Shown one piece after another: positions 57,735 through 64,000 of a DNA stretch of 64,000 nucleotides. The notes under the pieces are model-generated. The model saw only the letters and a program-made list of their open reading frames with translations. It had not been told where the DNA came from and did no database searches. Both the position numbers and the translations under genes were made by a program. Every line of letters starts with the position of its first letter. Within the stretch, counting starts at the first letter, position 1. The stretch is from the NCBI GenBank assembly GCA_918026815.1, contig CAKJVC010000148.1, positions 124,001-188,000 on the forward strand, given 5' to 3'. This DNA is from Chalara sp. BL73. Its lineage: Eukaryota > Ascomycota > Leotiomycetes > Helotiales.

Positions 57735-59923
57735 TGTGAGTTGTAATGAGATGACCACCTTCAGGTCTGGAAACCGACACGCACAATGACAATTGAATTC
57801 CGAGCCCTGCAGACTATTTGAGGAGGAGGAAGTCTCCTTATGGAGAGATATAGAAGATAAAGAATTTGGGAGGCTATTCGGACTTTTAAATACTAGGTTA
57901 ACCTTGTTGTGGAAGTGGCAGTTAGCATGCATGATCAAGCTGAATCAGGCTTTGTGGAATGAAGAGAGAATGTGTTTTAAGGAAACCATGTTGGGGTTGT
58001 TCGTTCCTACCTTGTGAGCGCATTGTTGCTGGTATTTCTACTTCTATTGCTATTGATATTACTATTGCTCTGGCTTTTCTTGTTTGTTCCTGCTGGATTA
58101 CTCCTATAGCTTAATGCTACCACGGTGCAGACAACGATAAAGGTTTTCTACTATCCTGGCACTGAAAAAAGCCGAGCTGCTACTTACCCAAGTCGCAGCA
58201 GTATGAAATATACCTGTAATTAGCGTACACACTTGCCTACATACCTACCTTGGAGAAACGTTGAGCCCAGACCATACTTTCATGTCACGTGGCCAGTATT
58301 CGTGTAACCTTCCCTACGCACATTTCAACCAAGAAGACGACGAAAGCGAGAGAAGTCCCTCAAGCTTTCGGCTGGTCGAAGAAACTATCGGTAGATACGA
58401 GTATATATATCTGCTCCTCTGAAAGGAGATCACAAGTAGTGGCACAAAGCACTCAAGCCGTAACTAGTGGAAAAGCTTTATTTTTCTTTTTTCTTTATTT
58501 GCATTACATCTTATCTTGTAAAGCAGCTCTCCTCAGGACTCATTTTTCTTACGAAGGCTGTACCCTTGCTGTGGTGAGACTTCTTCACCGACTGTAACTT
58601 CCAAGAACACTTGCAACTTGCATAATACTCTTGAACAGCTTCATATGCATGTAGTTGCACTCGGCCCAGCAGTTTTCTGACATCTATGGTAGGCCTATGA
58701 ATAATAAGGGCATCTTGCCTCCATTTGAAAGAACCCGAGTATTTTGCAGATCTCTTTGAGAATGACATTGATCTCATACTATTAAAAATTTCTGTGGATT
58801 GGAAAGCTTGGTCGCATATCTCAGGGGACGACATTCCGTTTCCAATGTCCGTTCCGTATATCTCGTTTATACCCTGTATCCTACTGGTTGGGCGAGGGTT
58901 GAGCAGCTTGGACTGAGCAAAGCAGCACTTCAATCTCTATTGCTGCAAAACTACCAAACTTCCGAGATTCTCCTTCAAAGTTGGCGGCCCTCCGCCGTTG
59001 CCTTGTTTTAGTGGGATACAAACCGGTATGCGACCATCTAATCTGGATCCCAACAGACAAATCCAATGTGACGGGTAGATAATTTTATGACTCGCGACTC
59101 TTTCGGCGGAAGCCAACTACACAGGGTTACTGTAAAAGTGGAATTTGAGGGTCCTTGAACTTGTCGACTGCAACCCTATGTAAGGATCTGGTTGGGGGCC
59201 AATCTGTCATCACGCAAGCCCTGACTTACTCCCTTTGGCAAGTCAGCAAACGTTTCATCGTTTCTCATAGTTTTGCGGCTCCTTGCAATCCGCGGATCTA
59301 CTTCAAAGCTTGTTCACATGAGCAATGGCCGGCCCCTTTTCAGGCATCGCCAGGGTACCGGGAGCTTCAAGGGAGGCTTTCTTATATTGCGTTTTGATAA
59401 TGGTTTCTTCTTCTACGTAAAATAGTTCCCATTACGATATACTGGCAACGAGAACTCAAATATAGAGATAGACCAAGCCACAATCGAGGGATGAAGCGAA
59501 CGAGAGTCCGCTGTTAGTGCAACAGTCATGTTGAGTCAGGAGTATATGTTGGAGCATATAGAACATCAAGGAAACGAATAAGAATGACTTCTATGTCCGC
59601 GACATCCCACGGTGGAAGACATGACTATGGAGTAACCCCGAGACCCCTTCTTAGGGTTTCTTGGAGCTTTGGTTCTCCACGCCATCTACAAGTGTTCTCC
59701 AGTCATTGATGTTGACTACAGAAAGCATCCACTCTTTTCATCCCTCTCCACTGTTTCCCATCCTTTTCAAGTACCTCTAATTTATAAATATGCTCCCAGT
59801 ATACACGAAGAAAACACTGCACCTTTCCTTGTCCTCAGCTTCAAACCTAGCTCTGATCTGTTTCACCAGTTCTTTGGCTCTCAAATCAAGTCTGAGGGCA
59901 AGATTACATTCTTTGGCGCAACT
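57735..59923. other. Intergenic region, no supported gene
   Basis: 2.2 kb. A 140-codon minus-strand frame (58511-58933) lacks family resemblance and overlaps plus-strand frames. Nothing convincing is seen. Confidence 0.45.
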
Positions 59924-60842
59924 ATGTTTGCCAAAGGGAGATACTTTGGCCTCCGTGGTCAAAAGCTTAATCTAGCTGTTGGAGTTCTTGCTGGCCTTGG
60001 TTTCTTGTTAGTCTCTATTTATGGTCTCGTTGCTTAATGCCGCGACGACCTCAGGCACTTTATCTGAAAGATATGAAAGCTATTCTCTCAAGATACGCTG
60101 TTAGAATTTTAGCCTTTTTTGGATATGACCGAGTTGTGGGTGGTCTGTTGACCTTAGGAAGCTTCATGAAAGCCTTCCCAGAAATAAATACTCTTGTCGA
60201 TCCCAACAACGACCATGTCACCACCGTCCAAGGTATCACGGTTGCGAGCTATAGCTTAGGCTGTTTGTTGGGCGCCATTTTCATTATATTCATTGCGATA
60301 TTCTCGGAAGAAGGAAAACAATACTCTTCGGCTCTAGTATTGTGGTCATTGGAGCAATCCTTCATACCAGATCATTCTCTTGGCACATCTCATCGTGGGA
60401 ATTCATGCGCCATCCGGATTTTACAGAGGGCGTGCATGCATTGCTAATCCGTAAGGATGGGGCGCCGAAGTGGCAACCCGGTTCGCTAGAGGAGATCAAG
60501 CCTGAGGACAAGATCGAGGATTCCTTTTTCGAAGTAGAGGGCTCACAACGTCTGCGTCTATTAAGTGATGGAGATTATAATGAATATCCATGGCAGCGAT
60601 TCGGTATCCCCAGGGAGAGTGACGTGGCCAAGGTCTGGTTGAAGGGTGGCCAGAGTACGAAGCGAGTGGCAGATGTTTTTGTGGAACACTCACACGGCAA
60701 GCAGGGCGTCAAGGAGGTAGTCCGAGAGATTTTGAAGAGAAGAGCGAGGAGATCCGAGAATGGCGATTATATATGGCTCGACCACACTCGCACAGAAGAG
60801 AACCTGCAAGAGAAAGAGGAGAAGAGGCACCTGGAGGTGTGA
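59924..60842 (+). pseudogene. Composite: MFS sugar transporter N-terminus joined to 3-hydroxyisobutyryl-CoA hydrolase C-terminus
   Basis: The 5' part starts at ATG 59924 with the standard sugar-porter N-terminus ('KGRYFGLRG', 'LAVGVLAG'). An intron (about 59999-60110) leads to 'FFGYDRVVGGLLTLGSF', 'VQGITVASYSLGCLLGAIF' and then, one frame over, 'GRRKTILFGSSIVVIGAIL'. A single missing base near 60297 explains the shift. At about 60380-60405, in the latter frame, the protein turns without a stop into 'EFMRHPDFTEGVHALLIRK', 'PKWQPGSLEE', 'YPWQRFGIPRE' and 'HSHGKQGVKEVVREIL', the C-terminal part of the mitochondrial 3-hydroxyisobutyryl-CoA hydrolase (valine catabolism) family, running to TGA at 60840-60842. 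Neither protein is complete: nine or ten transporter helices and the whole crotonase core are absent. Confidence 0.7.
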
Positions 60843-61940
60843 ACGGTGTAAGTTGTGTTAGGGTAGCTTGTACGAATATCTGTGTGGGTCTGGGTGGAAT
60901 TTCTGGATAGCATCATGCTCCCGGTGGGGTTGAACGATTTGCCGGGCGCAATATCTTGCGACATGTCTTGGGATGGATTTGACTTTTTCAATGCTAAACC
61001 ATGGCCAAAGATATCATTTAGATGAGCGAAGCATGGAATTATAATCTGAAGACTGCAATACGTATACAGCGTGTCTGGGACCACTGTAAGTGTCAATGAT
61101 AATACAGATTTTCACCGTATTAATATTTGGCAACGACGGGAATATCAGGGCAAAATTGGTAGACTAGGTATGGTATGGATGACTGAAGATGAAATCATGT
61201 GATTAGAGAGAAGGTGGTGTGGTTGCCTGCTAGGTACTGGTGGCGTTGAGTCATTTGGATTTTAAGCGCGACATTCGGAAAAGTGAATGCTTTAGGAAAC
61301 ATATAAAAGCACTTCCCCGCTCTCCAAAAGTCATTTTTATCTCTCGACTTGTTGTTCCCTTTCTGACAACTTGTACGGTGGCCGGTCAACAAAAACCATA
61401 AACGCAGATATCAAAGGCAATGTTAACCTGAGGCATGAAATTCTGTAGAGCTGCCCTGCAAGTTAAGCCAAGCCAAGTCATGCTAATCCCCTTTGGGCTA
61501 GTACCGTAAACCCCTTGCTCATCCCGTCGGCTAGTTATTCGCAAGTTTGATTGGCGGTTGTTACATCGTCAACATACGCCTGCGCTGCTAGTAGACCTCA
61601 TATCTTTTGCAAGTCTGCACCGAAGGGTTCATCATACCCAGATCAGTCCGAAACTGTTGTGCAGAAACTCTTTTGGTCTTTGGTATAGGATTTAGCGTTC
61701 TCTGTTTTGCCTTTTATTTTTCGTTTTAAGCAGGGATCAGGATATAAATCGCCAGGCCTCAAAAAAGCGTACTTGACGCGCTTGCTCTAATTTCAACGCG
61801 GCACCAACCTCCTACCTACAACCTCTCTACACAACTCCACTTCTTGTCGATGCCTGAACGAATACTTTAACAACCTCGAGGGCCTTCACATTTTACAGAA
61901 CCCCTTCCATTATTGACTTCGGACGCAGTCAGCAGACTCA
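60843..61940. other. Intergenic, SPT21-like promoter side
   Basis: 1.1 kb without a supported gene. A TATAAAT occurs at 61743, about 200 bp upstream of the SPT21-like start. The leader from 61790 is C/A-rich. Confidence 0.4.
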
Positions 61941-64000
61941 GATGTCGTTCCAAACTGGAGGGGTTCCGGTCCCCAACCAGTGGCCGATGCAAGCACAACA
62001 AGGTCCCCAATGGACATGACGATGGAGCAGACTCAAGATGGAGTGTCTATGAGACCCATGAGACGTAGGTGCTACACTAATAGAGGAATGAAACAGCTTC
62101 ATTAACAGTACCTGATTCAATAGTCAAAGTCCTTTACACGTTCGACGATCAAAACAAGACCAATTGTCTAGCTCGTGGCCAGGATGTGCTCCGAATCCAG
62201 ACCGTAGCCATGGACGAGACAGCCTCAATCGGCATAATTGATCTGAAGACTTGCATTGAAGCTGTCACACAGTGCAGTCCTGAACTAGTCAATCGTATGG
62301 GTCAAGACTACACAATTTACGCGTACGATTATTCTGAATACGATACCCCCTTGTCGGACAAGGTATGCTGTCTAAAGCAATTGCAGCAGCCGGCCCAGCC
62401 CAATTTGCACCAGCTCAGCAATCAGAAAAGCTTATTACTGGACGTGTGTGCAAAAACATTTTGGGAATTTTTAATAATGGAGTCAAGGAAACACTAGAGG
62501 TTAAGCTACGGCTAGTACCTGTGCCCACGACAATGCAAGGGGACTACATTAATTCCATGAACAACTTAACGTATGATCATAATGAATGGCAAAACTTTCT
62601 CCAGTCCAATCCAAATATGGGACAGATGACAAATCGATATGGAACTCCCACTTCGACTATTTCGAATCATCGAGGAAGCATGAACATGGAAGTGGTTAAT
62701 CAGCTGCTCAGTCCAAATTTGCAGCAGCAACAAGTCGCGCAGGCTCCATTAGTCCAACATGCAAACGCAAACATAAACTCACGCGAGGATGGAACTGTTG
62801 ATTCGGGAACTGAAAGTCGAGGGGATCAAAAGCTACAAAATCAAAAATTACGTCTCGGCCATCGTCTAGAACATCTTCAAAGAGAACAAGAGCGAAGCGT
62901 CAACCGAAAACAGGCAATAATAACCTAGGGGCCATACTTCCGGATACGAAGAAGGTACTGACGGAGATGATGAACCTGCTCCTAAGAAAAGAGCCAAAAC
63001 GACTCAGGCGGATTGGAATAGCAAATCCTCTTTCGGACCAGCGACGAGCTCGCTATTGGTAACAGCAAGCACTGCTGGATCATTGCGCAATTTTCGGCCT
63101 GTCGCATCAAATCCAGCAATGACTCCTGGCGTCCAGCCCGAAGCTATTCCTCGCGCCCCGACACCACTGCCAGAAATGCCAAATCAAAAAGCGCCTCGAT
63201 CACAAAGTGGTCTCCGCCATAACTCTTTTGCTTCTCAAGTCAACGTGCCTAGAAACAGCATTTCACAATATCCACTCCTTGCTCCCGCTATTAGGCCAGA
63301 GGACCAGATCAGATACTCAATCGAATCAGCGCAGAATTCCCTGAGCGGAGCTACAGCCCTGCATTGACTGCTCCGGAGATCGCCTCATCTCCTCCGGTGA
63401 TTAGGAGTGCTTCGCCAACACGCATGCGCTCAAGCCCACCATGCCCTTCGAGTCCAGTATTACCGCAGATGCCTAGGACAGATTCTGGTTTCATGAGTGG
63501 ATCTATGGAAGAGCTATTTGGCGAAGATGACGACGCATTGTTCCCAGCCGACGATGAAGAGATGCAGTTACCGCTACCGAAGCCTAAAAGCGACGTTCTC
63601 CGTTGCCGAAGCCCCCTACAGCCGAAGAGGCTGCAAAGGCTTTTGTTATTGAAGAAGAAATACCTGGTCCTATGGAGCTTCTACCTGCGGACATGCCAAT
63701 ATTTGAACCACCAAACGCGAAAGCACCATCTCGGGCCCCTGTAAAGTCAAGAACTGGCAGCGTAGTGCCTATAGACAGACAACAAGCAGTCCCTCTGCCG
63801 AGACCTGATAATCTGCCGCAATCTGATGTTCCTTCTACAGGCCGGAAAGTTCCCGAGTCCCAACCTGTCCATCCACAGGTGTTTTTGTCTCGACCTCATG
63901 ACTTCCAACCCCAATCACAATATGCTTCGCCATACCCTCAATTGCCAGCTCAAGTCTCCACAGCTCAGCCACCTAACCGGCAAGCGCCTGCTACTCAAGA
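61941..64000 (+). pseudogene. SPT21/Ams2-like histone-gene regulator, frame broken by six apparent single-base losses (partial at window end)
   Basis: The product reads as the Ams2/SPT21 N-terminal domain: 'RPMRLKVLYTFDDQNKTN' (across an intron at 62067-62122), 'IQTVAMDETASIGIIDLKTC', 'YTIYAYDYSEYDTPL', then 'VGQGMLSKAIAAAG' and 'TGRVCKNILGIFNNGVKETL'. A basic Ser/Lys region, 'ADWNSKSSFGP', and a Pro/Ser-rich tail follow to the window edge. In other fungi such proteins control histone gene expression (yeast Spt21, S. pombe Ams2, which has a GATA finger that would lie beyond the window). The frame shifts at about 62009, 62346-62350, 62828-62831, 62928-62931, 63347 and 63586-63589. Each shift is repaired by one added base in a homopolymer. 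Either the sequence is locally wrong or the gene is a pseudogene. The ATG at 61941 and a downstream ATG at 62010 are both possible starts. Confidence 0.75.

Noticed and set aside
58511..58933. 140-codon minus-strand frame
   Set aside because: No family resemblance and overlapping plus-strand frames; not supportable as a gene.
1..64000. tRNA, rRNA, CRISPR and telomere repeats
   Set aside because: A visual scan for T-loop/A-box pairs (for example near 32270, 39090 and 46975, where GGTTCGA-like words occur) found no complete cloverleaf; no rRNA, regular spacer arrays or TTAGGG runs were seen.

Overview
The window looks like nuclear DNA of a filamentous ascomycete (Pezizomycotina). A Leotiomycetes-like fungus is my best guess, but only from the style of the genes. 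The evidence is short GT-AG introns (about 45-60 nt, some longer), typical fungal gene families and fungal-type plant cell wall enzymes. Exon limits were set by hand from splice signals, reading phase and family similarity, so single boundaries may be off by a few bases. Nothing was searched in a database.

1-18.4 kb is a dense housekeeping block: the 3' part of an RRM protein, a CNNM/DUF21-CBS membrane protein, a SET methyltransferase, COQ4, a PDCD5-like protein with an 11-nt internal exon, a ketopantoate-reductase-like protein, the exosome cofactor LRP1, the CHCH protein MIX17, ATP synthase OSCP (ATP5) and a 1030-residue GH63-like protein. Several of these serve mitochondria, but they do not form an operon.

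18.4-29.2 kb is looser. It has a small secreted 12-cysteine protein, a secreted GH16 glucanase-like enzyme, an MFS permease of the allantoate/nicotinate type and a mitochondrial pyruvate dehydrogenase kinase. 30.3-39 kb holds sphingosine-1-phosphate lyase and Mediator subunit MED1 (divergent pair), an FMO-like flavin monooxygenase and an RGS protein with three membrane segments.

39-61 kb is accessory in character: gene-poor, partly AT-rich, with decayed genes and two terminal-inverted-repeat elements. One element (44285-44913, perfect 75-bp inverted repeats) lies inside a broken DUF3632-like gene. The other (55086-55893) has imperfect inverted repeats and an internal tandem duplication. Intact genes here are a secreted PL3 pectate lyase, a short-chain dehydrogenase and a disordered protein of unknown function. 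Broken loci are a Rex-type exonuclease with two nonsense codons and a composite in which the N-terminus of a sugar transporter is joined to the C-terminus of a 3-hydroxyisobutyryl-CoA hydrolase.

61.9-64 kb carries an SPT21/Ams2-like histone-gene regulator whose frame is broken about six times, each time by what looks like one missing base in a short homopolymer. This is either local sequence error or a recent pseudogene. I did not find a convincing new multi-gene system. The most unusual material is the inverted-repeat element pair, the composite locus and the frameshift cluster.
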